From Hyphomonas beringensis (GTDB lineage Bacteria; Pseudomonadota; Alphaproteobacteria; Caulobacterales; Hyphomonadaceae): 64,000 nucleotides of DNA. The notes under the pieces were generated by a model that saw nothing but the letters and a program-made list of their open reading frames with translations, searched no databases and had not been told where the DNA came from. This document shows positions 15,492 through 24,884 of this stretch, piece by piece. How positions within the stretch are numbered: the first letter of the stretch is position 1; each line of letters opens with the position of its first letter. The DNA lies in NCBI RefSeq assembly GCF_000682755.1, contig NZ_AWFF01000027.1, forward strand, positions 1 to 64,000, in the 5' to 3' direction. Made by a program: the position numbers and the translations under genes.

Positions 15492-17135
15492 TTACCGCCG
15501 CCACGTCAGGAAAGCGAGTCCGACGAAGAGACTAAGCGTCAACCAGAATAGCAACAGGCCAAGCCGTGTCTGGTAAAGCGTTACCGGGGCTGGCGCAGGA
15601 AGTTTCCCACGGCCAAAATCCGTATTCCAGCCACTTGGCGCATCTGTAACAGGTGCTGCACGGAACACTTCACGGCCATGGCCATCAACCATGGCCGACG
15701 CCCCGCGACTGGCCACGCGCGCCAGCGGCAAACCGGTTTCAATCGCGCGGTAGCGGTTTTGCGCATAATGCTGCGCCGGGCCCATTCCGCCGCCAAACCA
15801 GGCATCATTTGAGATCAAAACCAGCCAGTCCGCCCGCGCGCCAAGGTTCGCATTGCGCGGAATGGAGGGGTAGAGCCCTTCATAGCAGATCATCGCGACA
15901 AAGGGCGGAATGTCGTCAGCATAGATCACTGCCGGGCCGGGGCCCGGATGGAAGCCGTCGCGCGCCATGCGCTGGATCGCCCCCGGAAGAATGCCGGAAA
16001 GCGCCTCGCCAAACGGAATGATCTGTGCCGCCGCCAATTCCCCGAACGGAACAAGGCGGTGCTTGTCATACAGCGCCACAGGACCGGAGCGGATCGCCGT
16101 GTCATCGATCACGGTCAGGCTGTTATAATAGTCGCGCGAATTGTCGCCGGTAATCTCGTACCGGGTCGTGCCGACGATCAGCTTGCGCGGCCCAAGATAC
16201 GCGCCCACAGCGTCCAGCGCATTGGCGTCCTGCAACAGCGTCGTTGGCAGGGCCCCTTCCGGCCAGATAATGATGTCGCCCGGCTCGCCTTCCTGATTGG
16301 ACAGCAGGCGCAAATATTCGATCAGGATCGGGTCCGGCCCGATTTCCCATTTCTCATCCTGTGGCACGCCGGAATCCATCAGCACCACGGTCTGGTCCGT
16401 CATGGCAGAGGGTGTCGCAATGCGTTGCGAGCCCCAGCTCCAGCCCAGCGCCAGCAGGATCACCGCCGCGAAGGATGGCGCGATGCGCAGCATCAATCCT
16501 CGCGCATCACGTGTGTCCACCAACGCCGCCGGTGTCGACATCAGGAAGACAGTGACAAGCGTCAGCCAGTAAACCCCGCCCAGGGAGGCCCCTTGCGACA
16601 GCGCGCCCCCCGGCACCCAGGTCGTGCCGGGCAAATTCCACGGAAAGCCGCCAAACAAGTGGCCGCGTACATATTCAGCCAGCGCAAAGAAGAAGGCGAA
16701 GACAAAGATCCGCGACGGAGACGCAGACCAGAAGGCCCCCGCCATCGCGCCAAACACGCCCCAGATGATCGCCATGCCGCCCGGCAGCAGAACCAGCGGC
16801 ATCCACAGGAAAATGGCATGCTTTTCCGGCTCCACTAGAAATGGCGCCGCCGTCCAGTGCATGCTGATCAGGAAAAATCCTACGCCAAACGCCCAGCAGC
16901 GCAGGAAAACCGCCTTGCCCCATTTGCGATGGCCGCGCGCGCCGTCCAGCATCCAGATCAGGCCCGTGAAGGAAATCACCAGCACGGCGCTGAAATGGAA
17001 GGGCGCAAAGGCCACAGCGGAAAACGCGCCCAGCAGAATGCAGGTCGCGACCGCGGCCCAGCCTGTCAGGCGGGCAAACGCCTCGTGCAAGGGTCCAAGT
17101 GCCGTGAACCCGTGACTCCGCACCTCATGTGTCAT
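15492..17135 (-). CDS. lnt: Apolipoprotein N-acyltransferase
   Basis: A 547-residue inner-membrane enzyme that adds the third acyl chain to lipoproteins. About six to seven N-terminal membrane segments precede a nitrilase-like periplasmic domain, and a last helix ends the protein (LLLFWLTLSLFVGLAFLTW). The catalytic triad is readable: Glu in IIWPEGALPTTLL, Lys in YDKHRLVPFGE and Cys in MICYEGLYPSIPR. Several lipoproteins elsewhere in the window (GH16, metallo-beta-lactamase, amidohydrolase) would be substrates. It starts 3 bases after the CBS gene stop. Confidence 0.96.
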   Translation of the reverse strand: MTHEVRSHGFTALGPLHEAFARLTGWAAVATCILLGAFSAVAFAPFHFSAVLVISFTGLIWMLDGARGHRKWGKAVFLRCWAFGVGFFLISMHWTAAPFLVEPEKHAIFLWMPLVLLPGGMAIIWGVFGAMAGAFWSASPSRIFVFAFFFALAEYVRGHLFGGFPWNLPGTTWVPGGALSQGASLGGVYWLTLVTVFLMSTPAALVDTRDARGLMLRIAPSFAAVILLALGWSWGSQRIATPSAMTDQTVVLMDSGVPQDEKWEIGPDPILIEYLRLLSNQEGEPGDIIIWPEGALPTTLLQDANALDAVGAYLGPRKLIVGTTRYEITGDNSRDYYNSLTVIDDTAIRSGPVALYDKHRLVPFGELAAAQIIPFGEALSGILPGAIQRMARDGFHPGPGPAVIYADDIPPFVAMICYEGLYPSIPRNANLGARADWLVLISNDAWFGGGMGPAQHYAQNRYRAIETGLPLARVASRGASAMVDGHGREVFRAAPVTDAPSGWNTDFGRGKLPAPAPVTLYQTRLGLLLFWLTLSLFVGLAFLTWRR

Positions 17136-17138
17136 GCA

Positions 17139-18002
17139 TTACTCCTCAGAGGCGGGAGCGGGCTGTTCCGGTGTCCGCAGGCGCACGCGGCGAATTCGCC
17201 GTGCATCTGCGTCCATGATTTCAATCTCCACCCCTGTCGGGTGACGCAGAACCTCGCCGCGCACCGGCACCTTGCCCGCAAGGGCAAAGGCCACGCCGCC
17301 CAGCGTGTCGAAATCTCCGTCATTATCCTCGATTGAGAGGTCAATGCCCGTTTCCTCGGCAAAATCGTCTATCTCGGTTCGCGCATCCGCTTCCCAGACT
17401 CTCTGGCTGCGGCGCACGAACATCGCTTCTTCATCATCGTGTTCGTCTTCGATGTCACCGACGATTTCTTCAACCAGGTCTTCCAGGCTGACCAGTCCGT
17501 CAGTCCCGCCATACTCGTCGACCACGAGCCCAAGGTGAATACGCGTCGACTGCATTTTCACAAGAAGATCCGTCAGCTTCATCGAGGGCGGCACATACAG
17601 TGCCTCCCTGTGCAGCCGCTCCAGCGGGCGTTTGGCCGGCTCGCCATCCTTGGCCAGTTCGGTCACGACATCCTTGATGTGAATGAAGCCGATCGGGTCA
17701 TCCAGTGTCTCGCGGAAGACCGGCAGGCGCGAATGCGTCACTTCGGCGAAATATTTCAGCAGGTCCGGAAATTCCGTGCCGACTTCCAGCGCCTTGATCT
17801 CGGCGCGCGGCACCATGACGTCTTCCACCCGCATGTCCTGGAACTCGGCCAGGCGCAGGCGCATCTCGTTCGGATTATGCTGTGGGTCGCCCCCATTGGA
17901 ATTATCCTGAGACGACTCAACAGGCTGAGGCTTTCGGCCAAAACCGAAAAAGCTACGTAATCGGCCGCTTGGCGGCGCTTCAGAAGAGTCAGGGTCGCTC
18001 AT
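17139..18002 (-). CDS. CBS-domain protein, CorC/TlyC family
   Basis: A 287-residue soluble protein with paired CBS domains (VEDVMVPRAEIKALEVGTEFPDLLKYFAEVTHSRLPVFRETLDDPIGFIHIKDVV, then MKLTDLLVKMQSTRIHLGLVVDEYGGTDGLVSLEDLVEEIVG) and a C-terminal CorC/HlyC transporter-associated domain. It lacks the DUF21 membrane part, so it is the short CorC-like form. This form occurs with ybeY and lnt across proteobacteria and is often annotated hemolysin or magnesium/cobalt efflux protein, without proof. The exact role is open. Confidence 0.9.
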   Translation of the reverse strand: MSDPDSSEAPPSGRLRSFFGFGRKPQPVESSQDNSNGGDPQHNPNEMRLRLAEFQDMRVEDVMVPRAEIKALEVGTEFPDLLKYFAEVTHSRLPVFRETLDDPIGFIHIKDVVTELAKDGEPAKRPLERLHREALYVPPSMKLTDLLVKMQSTRIHLGLVVDEYGGTDGLVSLEDLVEEIVGDIEDEHDDEEAMFVRRSQRVWEADARTEIDDFAEETGIDLSIEDNDGDFDTLGGVAFALAGKVPVRGEVLRHPTGVEIEIMDADARRIRRVRLRTPEQPAPASEE

Positions 18003-18015
18003 GGCCTCAGGTGAT

Positions 18016-18465
18016 TCAGTCCGTCAAATATGGATTAGCAATGCCCAGGGATGCAAGCGCCTTTATTTCCAGCGCTTCCATAATCTCGGCCTCTGCCTGT
18101 GTTTCGTGGTCATGCCCCATCAGGTGCAGATAACCATGGATCAGCAAATGTGTCAGATGGTCCGGAAGTGACTTTCCCTGCGCCTCTGCATCGGCCAGCG
18201 ACACGCCATGCGCCACGGCAATGTCGCCCAGCAAGGGGCGGTCCATCACATCTGCCGGAAAGGACAGAACGTCCGTTGGCTTGTCTTTCCCGCGGAACTG
18301 GCGGTTCAGCTGATGCAGCGCATGATCATCGGCCAGCATCAGCGAGACAACGCCCTCTGCCAACTCAACCTTGCAGGCGGCCTCGAACGCGGTCTGACAG
18401 ACCGCTTCCAGATCCGGAATGGCTTGCCAGCTGTCATCCTCCAGGATGAGTTCAAACTCGATCAT
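18016..18465 (-). CDS. ybeY: Endoribonuclease YbeY, rRNA maturation factor
   Basis: A 149-residue metal-dependent RNase acting in 16S rRNA 3'-end maturation and ribosome quality control. The zinc motif [11 protein letters not shown] ([15 protein letters not shown]) is complete, and [17 protein letters not shown] is the conserved upstream element. I chose the ATG at 18465, 10 bases after the phoH stop, because the longer frame overlaps phoH and matches no family. It is co-transcribed with phoH and the CBS gene. Confidence 0.95.
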   Translation of the reverse strand: MIEFELILEDDSWQAIPDLEAVCQTAFEAACKVELAEGVVSLMLADDHALHQLNRQFRGKDKPTDVLSFPADVMDRPLLGDIAVAHGVSLADAEAQGKSLPDHLTHLLIHGYLHLMGHDHETQAEAEIMEALEIKALASLGIANPYLTD

Positions 18466-18475
18466 CGCTGCGCGT

Positions 18476-19459
18476 TCAGCCCTCGCCCGCCGCCGCATAG
18501 GCGTCGATGATGCGGCTGACCAAGCCATGACGCACAACATCCGCTGCCGTCAGCGTGTGGACATTCACGCCCTCGATATCGCCCAGAATCTGCAGCGCGT
18601 GCTTCATGCCGGAGGGTTGGTGCCCCGGCAGGTCAACCTGCCCAGGATCGCCCGTGATCACCATGCGGCTGTCACGGCCAAGGCGCGTCAGAACCATTTT
18701 CATCTGCGGAATGGTCGTGTTCTGCGCTTCATCCACAATGACGAAGGCATTCTTCAGTGTACGCCCGCGCATGAAAGCCAGTGGCGCGACTTCAATCTCG
18801 CCGCGCGCCATGCGCCGTTCCATCTGCTCCTGTCCCATCAGCTCGCGCAGCGAGTCCCAGATCGGCAGCATGTAGGGGTCGACCTTTTCTTCCAGCGTGC
18901 CCGGCAGGAAGCCTAGCTTCTCGCCCGCCTCCACAGCAGGACGCGTCACGATCAGGCGCTGGCGCGCGCCGGTCAACAACTCCGAAACGCCCGCCGCAAC
19001 GGCCAGGAAGGTCTTGCCGGTGCCGGCCGGACCGACGCCGAAAATCATTGCATTGTCCGGGTTCGCCAGAAGATCGATATAACGGGACTGGCCGCGTGTC
19101 TGCGGCGTCACCGGCTTCTTCAGCCCCCGGAAGGTGCCAAAGCTCTGCGCCGGTGTCTGCACTGCTTCCAGCGCGCCATCGACATCCATGTCGGTAATGT
19201 CCGTGCCCGTCCGCAACCGGCGCTCCAGTTCCGCCAGCACAGCCTCGGCAATCGACACACCTTCTGCCACACCGACCAACAGGACACCGCCGCCCTGGCT
19301 TTCCGCCCGCAGGCCGAATTCCTTCAGGCGCGTTTCCAGCAATTGCAGGTGGCGGTGATGCGGCCCGCACAGATCGCGCAGTGTTTCGGCATTGCGGACT
19401 TCGTAAATGCGGCTGATCGGAGCCTCAGGTGAGGCAGATGGACGGCGCCTTACGCTCAC
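18476..19459 (-). CDS. phoH: PhoH-like ATPase
   Basis: A 327-residue P-loop ATPase. Walker A is [15 protein letters not shown]; Walker B is [50 protein letters not shown] and [13 protein letters not shown] are typical of PhoH. The N-terminal part has a KH-like element. The start overlaps the miaB stop (ATGA). Adjacent to ybeY, its usual partner; a role in RNA metabolism is commonly proposed but not shown for most members. Confidence 0.95.
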   Translation of the reverse strand: MSVRRRPSASPEAPISRIYEVRNAETLRDLCGPHHRHLQLLETRLKEFGLRAESQGGGVLLVGVAEGVSIAEAVLAELERRLRTGTDITDMDVDGALEAVQTPAQSFGTFRGLKKPVTPQTRGQSRYIDLLANPDNAMIFGVGPAGTGKTFLAVAAGVSELLTGARQRLIVTRPAVEAGEKLGFLPGTLEEKVDPYMLPIWDSLRELMGQEQMERRMARGEIEVAPLAFMRGRTLKNAFVIVDEAQNTTIPQMKMVLTRLGRDSRMVITGDPGQVDLPGHQPSGMKHALQILGDIEGVNVHTLTAADVVRHGLVSRIIDAYAAAGEG

Positions 19460-20865
19460 AGGGCAACCTCTCGGGTACGCACCAGATCTCCACTCAGGGA
19501 GTTCAGGCTCGCATCAGTGATCTTTACATCGACAATCTCACCGGTCAGGTTTTCCGGGCCATTGAAGTGAACGGCCTGCATCCAGGGAGAGCGGCCATGG
19601 GCCTGGCCTTCGCGGCGGCCACGGCCTGTCACCAGCACGGGCACGGTCTGGCCGATCTTGGATTCATTGAAGGCAATCTGCTGTTCGCGGAGCAGTTTCT
19701 GCAGGGCCTGCAAGCGCACATCCTTCACCTCTTCCGGCACCTGGCCGAACATTTCCGCCGCCGGTGTGCCCGGACGCGGAGAATATTTGAAGGAGTATGC
19801 AATCGCATAATTCACATCCCGCACCAGTTGCATGGTCGCTTCGAAATCTTCGTCGCTTTCACCGGGGAAGCCCACGATGAAGTCTGACGCCATGGCAATA
19901 TCTGGCTGGGCAGCGCGCACCTTGCGAATGATCTCCCTGTACTCATCTGCCGTATGGCCACGATTCATGGCCTTCAGAATACGGTCAGAGCCAGACTGAA
20001 CGGGCAAGTGCAGGAAGGGTTGCATCTGCGGCGTGTCACCATGCGCGGCGATCAAATCATCATCCATGTCGCGCGGATGGCTGGTTGTGTAGCGAATGCG
20101 TTCAATGCCGCCAATCTTTGCCAGATGGCGCACCAGCTGGCCCAGCGTCCAGTCGGTTTCATTGGTTAGCGCAGGCGATGCGCCATGGAAGGCGTTGACG
20201 TTCTGGCCCAGCAGGGAAATCTCGCGCACGCCTTGTGCGGCCAGCGCCCGCGCCTCCAGGGTAATGTCATCCACGGGGCGCGACAGCTCGGCGCCGCGCG
20301 TATAGGGCACAACACAGAAAGTGCAGAACTTGTCACAGCCTTCCTGAACCGACAGGAACGCGGTCGGGCCATCAGCCTCCCGCGTTTTCGGCAGGGCGTC
20401 GAATTTTTCCAGCGTATCGAATTCTGTTTCCAGGCGGTCACCGACAGCGCGGCTGGCGCGGGCGATCATTTCCGGCAGCTTGTGATAGGCCTGCGGGCCC
20501 AGCACCAGATCCACCGCCGGCTGGCGCCGCATGATCTCTTCGCCTTCCGCCTGCGCAACGCAGCCGGCCACGGCAATCGTCATCTTGCCGCCGGAGCCTT
20601 CTTTCATGCGCTTCAGCTGGCCAAGTTCGGAATAGACCTTTTCCGTCGCCTTTTCACGGATATGGCAGGTGTTCAGAACCACCAGATCAGCGTTTTCAGG
20701 ACTGTCCACCGGGGCATAGCCAAGCGGGCGCAATACGTCTCGCATGCGCTCGGAATCATACACGTTCATCTGGCAGCCATACGTCTTGATGAAGACGCCT
20801 TTGGCGGTCTTGGGGGTCTCTGCTGAACTCATTCGGGCGCTTATGCCTGAAAACCCGTCATTCAT
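19456..20865 (-). CDS. miaB: tRNA-2-methylthio-N6-dimethylallyladenosine synthase MiaB
   Basis: A 469-residue radical SAM methylthiotransferase acting on i6A37 of tRNA. The N-terminal Fe-S domain has [15 protein letters not shown] and further Cys in [17 protein letters not shown] and [10 protein letters not shown]. The radical SAM CxxxCxxC is [17 protein letters not shown], and a C-terminal TRAM domain ends the protein. The start at 20865 has AAGG 6 bases upstream; ATG 20832 is also possible and only trims 11 residues. First gene of the miaB-phoH-ybeY string. Confidence 0.96.
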   Translation of the reverse strand: MNDGFSGISARMSSAETPKTAKGVFIKTYGCQMNVYDSERMRDVLRPLGYAPVDSPENADLVVLNTCHIREKATEKVYSELGQLKRMKEGSGGKMTIAVAGCVAQAEGEEIMRRQPAVDLVLGPQAYHKLPEMIARASRAVGDRLETEFDTLEKFDALPKTREADGPTAFLSVQEGCDKFCTFCVVPYTRGAELSRPVDDITLEARALAAQGVREISLLGQNVNAFHGASPALTNETDWTLGQLVRHLAKIGGIERIRYTTSHPRDMDDDLIAAHGDTPQMQPFLHLPVQSGSDRILKAMNRGHTADEYREIIRKVRAAQPDIAMASDFIVGFPGESDEDFEATMQLVRDVNYAIAYSFKYSPRPGTPAAEMFGQVPEEVKDVRLQALQKLLREQQIAFNESKIGQTVPVLVTGRGRREGQAHGRSPWMQAVHFNGPENLTGEIVDVKITDASLNSLSGDLVRTREVAL

Positions 20866-20991
20866 CCAGAACCTTCATGCCGATTGCCTGCAAACGCAGT
20901 TCATCCTGCCCTCTCGCCTGAGACAAACGCTTCACATGTGCCCAAAGCTGGCTAGTGTCGCGCCACGCAATCAAAGGAGCCGGGGAGGCCC

Positions 20992-22746
20992 ATGGAAACC
21001 TTAGTTACATTAATTCAAAACATCGCCGGATTTATCTGGGGTGGCAAATGGGGTGACACGGTCATCATCCCGGGAGAGATGGGCCCGCTGGCCATCCTGC
21101 TGCTCGGAACCGGCCTTCTCTTGATGATCCGCCTGGGCGGCCGGCCTGTCCGCCGCTTCGTTCCGGCGCTTGTCGAAGTGTGGCAGGGCCGCAAGGCGCA
21201 AGGCGAGGACGGGGCAATCACGCCCTGGCAGGCGCTGTCCACTGCGCTGTCCGGTCAGGTGGGCACAGGGAACCTCGCCGGTGTGGCCACCGCCATCGCC
21301 ATGGGCGGGCCCGGCGCCATCTTCTGGATGTGGGTGACCGCCCTGTTCGGCATGGCCCTCGCTTTCTCGGAAAGCTCGCTGGCCATCAAATACCGTGAGA
21401 CCGATGAATATGGCCGCATCAATGGCGGTCCGATGTATTACATCAAGAATGGCCTCGGCAAGAAATGGGGCTGGCTGGCCGTTATCTTCTGTATCGGCAC
21501 GCTGTTCTCCGCCATGGCAACCGGCTCCATGATCCAGGCCAACTCCATTGCCCAGACCGCTGTGGAAACCGCCCGCGGCACATTTGGCCTGTCCATGCCA
21601 TTCTGGCTTGTCGGCGTTGTGATCGCCGCGCTGGTGTTCGCCGTAATCATTGGCGGCATCAAGTCCATCGGCTCTGTTGCCGGCAAGGTCGTGCCGCTGA
21701 TGGCGGCGGCCTATGTGGTCTGCGCGCTGATCGTGCTGATCCTCAACGCCTCTGAAATCCCGCATGCCTTTGCGGTCATTTTCAAGTCGGCGTTCGGACT
21801 TCAGGAAGTCGTCGGGGGCGCCGCAGGTTACGGAATGATGCAGGCCGTTCGCTTTGGTATAGCGCGCGGCCTTTTTTCTAACGAAGCCGGTCAGGGCTCT
21901 GCCCCGATTGCCCACGCCGCTGCGCAGACCAAGAACCCTGTCCAGCAGGGCGAGATCGCAATGATCGGTGTCTTCATCGACACGATCGTGATCTGTACGA
22001 TGACGGCGCTTGTGATCCTCACCGTCTCAGGTGACTTCAAACGCAACCCGGCCCTCATCGCGGCAAACCAGTGCATCACAGAAGGCCATGCCACCTTGCC
22101 GGAAGGCGCCGGTGTGGAAGACCTGTTCCCCTCTGCCTACACAGATGGGCGTGAAGCCATCCTCGCTGAGAAGGGCGAAGATGCACAAGGCTTCCTTCAG
22201 GCCTGTCGCGGCGCCGGTCTCAACCTGATGAACGATCTGCCGCCAGGCACGACGCCTGAGGAAGAAGAAGCCTACTTCCAGAAGGCGCTCGCCGCAGCAG
22301 CAGACGGGAGCGTCCTCAACGAAGTGCGCTATGTCTATGAGACGGACGCGGAATCTTCCGGCATCACGGCCCGCGCTTACGGCACGGCCCTGCCGGGTGG
22401 GGAATGGGTGGTGACAATCGCCCTGTTCTTCTTCGCCTTCACCACAATCATCGGCTGGTCCTATTATGGGGAGCAGGCCGTAACCTATCTGATCGGTGAA
22501 TGGGCGACGCACCCCTTCCGCTATATCTGGGTTCTGGTCGTGTTTGCCGGAACGCTCGTCACCAATACGGACGCGCTCTGGCTGCTCGGGGATATCGCGA
22601 ACGCCTCCATGGCCTTCCCGAACCTGATTGCCCTGCTCGCCTTGTCGGGTGTCATCTATGCGATGCACAAAAACAATGGCGATCCGGATGGCGGACACCC
22701 GGTGCATGATTATCGGGATGAAGAGCGTCACCCCAAGGAAGACTAG
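20992..22746 (+). CDS. Sodium:alanine (AGCS) symporter family protein
   Basis: A 584-residue membrane carrier for Na+-coupled alanine or glycine uptake. Typical AGCS motifs are LSGQVGTGNLAGVATAIAMGGPGAIFWMWVTALFGMALAFSESSLAIKYRE and RGLFSNEAGQGSAPIAHAAA. A soluble segment at about residues 355-465 interrupts the last helices, making the protein longer than the common 450-500 residues. The ATG has GGGGAGG six bases upstream. It diverges from miaB and is followed by a strong terminator (22771-22803). No riboswitch was seen upstream. Confidence 0.92.
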   Translation: METLVTLIQNIAGFIWGGKWGDTVIIPGEMGPLAILLLGTGLLLMIRLGGRPVRRFVPALVEVWQGRKAQGEDGAITPWQALSTALSGQVGTGNLAGVATAIAMGGPGAIFWMWVTALFGMALAFSESSLAIKYRETDEYGRINGGPMYYIKNGLGKKWGWLAVIFCIGTLFSAMATGSMIQANSIAQTAVETARGTFGLSMPFWLVGVVIAALVFAVIIGGIKSIGSVAGKVVPLMAAAYVVCALIVLILNASEIPHAFAVIFKSAFGLQEVVGGAAGYGMMQAVRFGIARGLFSNEAGQGSAPIAHAAAQTKNPVQQGEIAMIGVFIDTIVICTMTALVILTVSGDFKRNPALIAANQCITEGHATLPEGAGVEDLFPSAYTDGREAILAEKGEDAQGFLQACRGAGLNLMNDLPPGTTPEEEEAYFQKALAAAADGSVLNEVRYVYETDAESSGITARAYGTALPGGEWVVTIALFFFAFTTIIGWSYYGEQAVTYLIGEWATHPFRYIWVLVVFAGTLVTNTDALWLLGDIANASMAFPNLIALLALSGVIYAMHKNNGDPDGGHPVHDYRDEERHPKED

Positions 22747-22770
22747 GGACTGACCCGCTACAGAAAAAAG

Positions 22771-22803
22771 GCCCCGCTTGGCATCTGCCAGGCGGGGCTT
22801 TTT
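22771..22803 (+). terminator. Terminator after the AGCS symporter
   Basis: A long stem (GCCCCGCTTGGCA / TGCCAGGCGGGGC) with a two-base loop is followed by TTTTT. A run of A before the stem would let it work in the other direction too. Confidence 0.9.
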
Positions 22804-22806
22804 CAT

Positions 22807-22885
22807 GGGGCCCTTATGGGGCTGTTTTGCCGATTTTCGGGTCTCTTTTGGGACTGTTTAGGGGCTGTTTTCGGGGCCCTTTTTT
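22807..22885. repeat. Degenerate 11-bp tandem repeat
   Basis: Seven consecutive units resembling GGGGCTGTTTT fill the gap between the symporter terminator and the end of the glyoxalase gene. They begin at 22807, 22818, 22829, 22839, 22850, 22861 and 22873, and the first and last contain GGGGCCC. The period is close to one DNA helical turn. The function is unknown. Confidence 0.6.
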
Positions 22886-22888
22886 ACG

Positions 22889-23362
22889 TCACCAGGTGCC
22901 GATGTTCTCCGCGCTGGCCCAGGGCTCTTTCGGCTGAAGCGCATCGCCCTTCTGCAGCAGCTCGACAGAGATGCCATCCGGCGAACGGACAAAGGCCATG
23001 CGGCCATCACGCGGCGGCCGGTTGATCGTCACGCCCAGAGACTGCAGGTGCTCCACGGCGCCATAGATATCGTCGACCAGATAGGCCAGATGCCCGAAAT
23101 TACGGCCGCCGGCATAGTCTTCCGGGTCCCAGTTATAGGTCAGTTCCACCATCGGAATATCGGTCTGCGTCGGGCTGACACCGTCCGGCATGCCGCCCAT
23201 ACGCTCGACATCTTCCGGGGTCGCCAGGAAGACCAGCGTGAAGCGCCCGGCCTCGCTGTCGACACGCGAAACCTCCTTCAGGCCCAGCCCGTCGCAATAG
23301 AATTTCAGGGATGCATCAATATCGGCAACGCGCACCATTGTGTGCAAATACTGAATCGTCAT
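22889..23362 (-). CDS. gloA: Lactoylglutathione lyase (glyoxalase I)
   Basis: A 157-residue VOC-fold metalloenzyme converting the methylglyoxal-glutathione adduct to S-lactoylglutathione. The four metal ligands are readable: His in YLHTMVRV, Glu in MVELTYNW, His in NFGHLAYLVDDIY and Glu in ISVELLQKG. The sequence FYCDGLGLKEVSR and RDGRMAFVRSPDG are typical. The start overlaps the stop of the upstream small membrane gene by four bases (ATGA). Assignment is firm. Confidence 0.94.
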   Translation of the reverse strand: MTIQYLHTMVRVADIDASLKFYCDGLGLKEVSRVDSEAGRFTLVFLATPEDVERMGGMPDGVSPTQTDIPMVELTYNWDPEDYAGGRNFGHLAYLVDDIYGAVEHLQSLGVTINRPPRDGRMAFVRSPDGISVELLQKGDALQPKEPWASAENIGTW

Positions 23363-23817
23363 GAGTGACCTCCATTCAGGTCGCGGATGACCTGCTTAAG
23401 CGTGGGTGGCATGACCGCGTAATAGCGGTGCATGGCGGCGGCCAGCAGGACGATTGCCACCAGCATGAATGCCAGGAAAACGGAAAAGGAATGGATCAGC
23501 GTGCCGGTCTCAAAGACAGGGTTCTGGCCGCTCAGCCGCCAGATCAGGCGCCACAGCTCATTGAACAGCGACACGAACGGCGCCAGGAAAAACAGCATGA
23601 CCGCCCCGCAGACAAAGAAATAGGTCGCCGCCCGCGGCCCTTCGCTGCGAAGGTAAAGGTCTGTGAACTCGGCAACCGAAACATCGGCGGGCAGTTCGCC
23701 GTCCGCTTGCTTTGTGGCCAGCACTTCAGGCGCGAAATCGCGGGTCTGCTTCCAGCGCCAGCCGAGGTGAAGCCCCCAGGCGACCAATCCAGCCAGTGCA
23801 GCAAAAAAGATAATCAT
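23359..23817 (-). CDS. Small membrane protein upstream of gloA
   Basis: A 152-residue protein with three predicted helices (IIFFAALAGLVAWGLHLGW, AATYFFVCGAVMLFFLAPFVSLF, and FSVFLAFMLVAIVLLAAAM) and a short cytoplasmic loop between the first two. I chose ATG 23817 because the hydrophobic segment starts there; the open frame extends 10 residues further. It shares a four-base overlap with gloA. No family is recognised. Confidence 0.65.
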   Translation of the reverse strand: MIIFFAALAGLVAWGLHLGWRWKQTRDFAPEVLATKQADGELPADVSVAEFTDLYLRSEGPRAATYFFVCGAVMLFFLAPFVSLFNELWRLIWRLSGQNPVFETGTLIHSFSVFLAFMLVAIVLLAAAMHRYYAVMPPTLKQVIRDLNGGHS

Positions 23818-23870
23818 AGATAAGGCCGGGCCCGGTTCCTGCGGCAAAAGCCGTCTGCCCCTCAGCCTGG

Positions 23871-24755
23871 TCAGGCCGCGTGGGCGCGTTCAAAAGTGAG
23901 CATGGCGCGTTTGCGATCCACTCCCCAATGATAATTATGGAGCCGACCGTCAGCTGCAAGGGCGCGGTGACAGGGAATGAACCAGCTGATCGGGTTTGCG
24001 CCCACTGCTGCGCCGACTGCGCGGGCCGCTTTCGGGTTACCGCTGGCCTTCGCGAGCGCTCCATAGGTGGCGGTTGTGCCGGCCGGAATCTCCAGCAAGG
24101 CCCGCCAGATCTGACGCCGGAAGGGCGTGCCATAAAGGGCAACGGGCAAAACCTCTCCCTGTTCGAACACTTGCCGCGCCAGCTTCAGGGCGGCCGCATC
24201 ATCGCGGCGGATATCGGCCTGAGGATAGCGCCCGGCAAGATCTGCAAAGGCGTCTGCCTCCCGGCGCCCCTGATGTTCAAACCCCGTCCGGGCCGGAGCA
24301 CCCTCATCAATGAAGCCAAGAGCCACGAGGCCGCGCGGCGAGATCAGCCAGGCCCCTTCTCCGAACGGCGTCGGGGCCCGGCCGATCAGCAGGTCTGCGC
24401 CGCGACCGCCCGCTTTGGCTTCTCCCGGGGTCAGGCCTTCATGGGCGATGAACAAATCATGCAGCCTGCCGGGCCCTGACAAGCCTGCCTCAAGCGAGGC
24501 GTCCAGCACGCTGACGCCGTTACGCAACAGGTCGCCTGCCGCGGCATGGGCCAGGGCTGCCTGGAACTGCTTTGGGCTGACACCAGCCCACCGGGTGAAT
24601 TCGCGCTGAAAATGACTGGGCGACAAATTCATCTGCTGCGCGACAGAGGCCAGATCTGGCCAATCACGCCAGGTATCTCCCAGGTATTTCAAGGCATTGG
24701 CCATTCGGTCATAGGCCGCGGCGCGTTCATCAAGAGGGGCAGTCATCTCGGTCAT
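23871..24755 (-). CDS. AraC-HTH / methylated-DNA-protein cysteine methyltransferase (Ada-like)
   Basis: A 294-residue two-part protein. Residues 1-110 form an AraC-type HTH (MANALKYLGDTWRDWPDLASVAQQMNLSPSHFQREFTRWAGVSPKQFQAALAH). The C-terminal half is an O6-alkylguanine-DNA alkyltransferase with the active-site PCHR (WFIPCHRALAADGRLHNYHWG). It corresponds to Ada without the N-terminal zinc-binding phosphotriester domain, so methyl-phosphotriester sensing is missing. It probably repairs O6-alkylguanine and may regulate itself or neighbours. It diverges from the GST gene. Confidence 0.92.
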   Translation of the reverse strand: MTEMTAPLDERAAAYDRMANALKYLGDTWRDWPDLASVAQQMNLSPSHFQREFTRWAGVSPKQFQAALAHAAAGDLLRNGVSVLDASLEAGLSGPGRLHDLFIAHEGLTPGEAKAGGRGADLLIGRAPTPFGEGAWLISPRGLVALGFIDEGAPARTGFEHQGRREADAFADLAGRYPQADIRRDDAAALKLARQVFEQGEVLPVALYGTPFRRQIWRALLEIPAGTTATYGALAKASGNPKAARAVGAAVGANPISWFIPCHRALAADGRLHNYHWGVDRKRAMLTFERAHAA

Positions 24756-24884
24756 GGGCCCTTATTTGCCGCGCAGAGACGAGCGCGGCCACCCGTTTCT
24801 TGCGCTTTGAAGCGGCTATAGAGACTTCCCTGAAACGCAAAAGCCCGGCAAGAGTATTCCGTAAAAGAAGCTGGGAGCGAATTT

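Noticed and set aside
20866-20991. Possible glycine or other riboswitch before the AGCS symporter
   Set aside because: The 126-base gap contains no recognisable aptamer core; it holds only a ribosome site and the divergent miaB leader.
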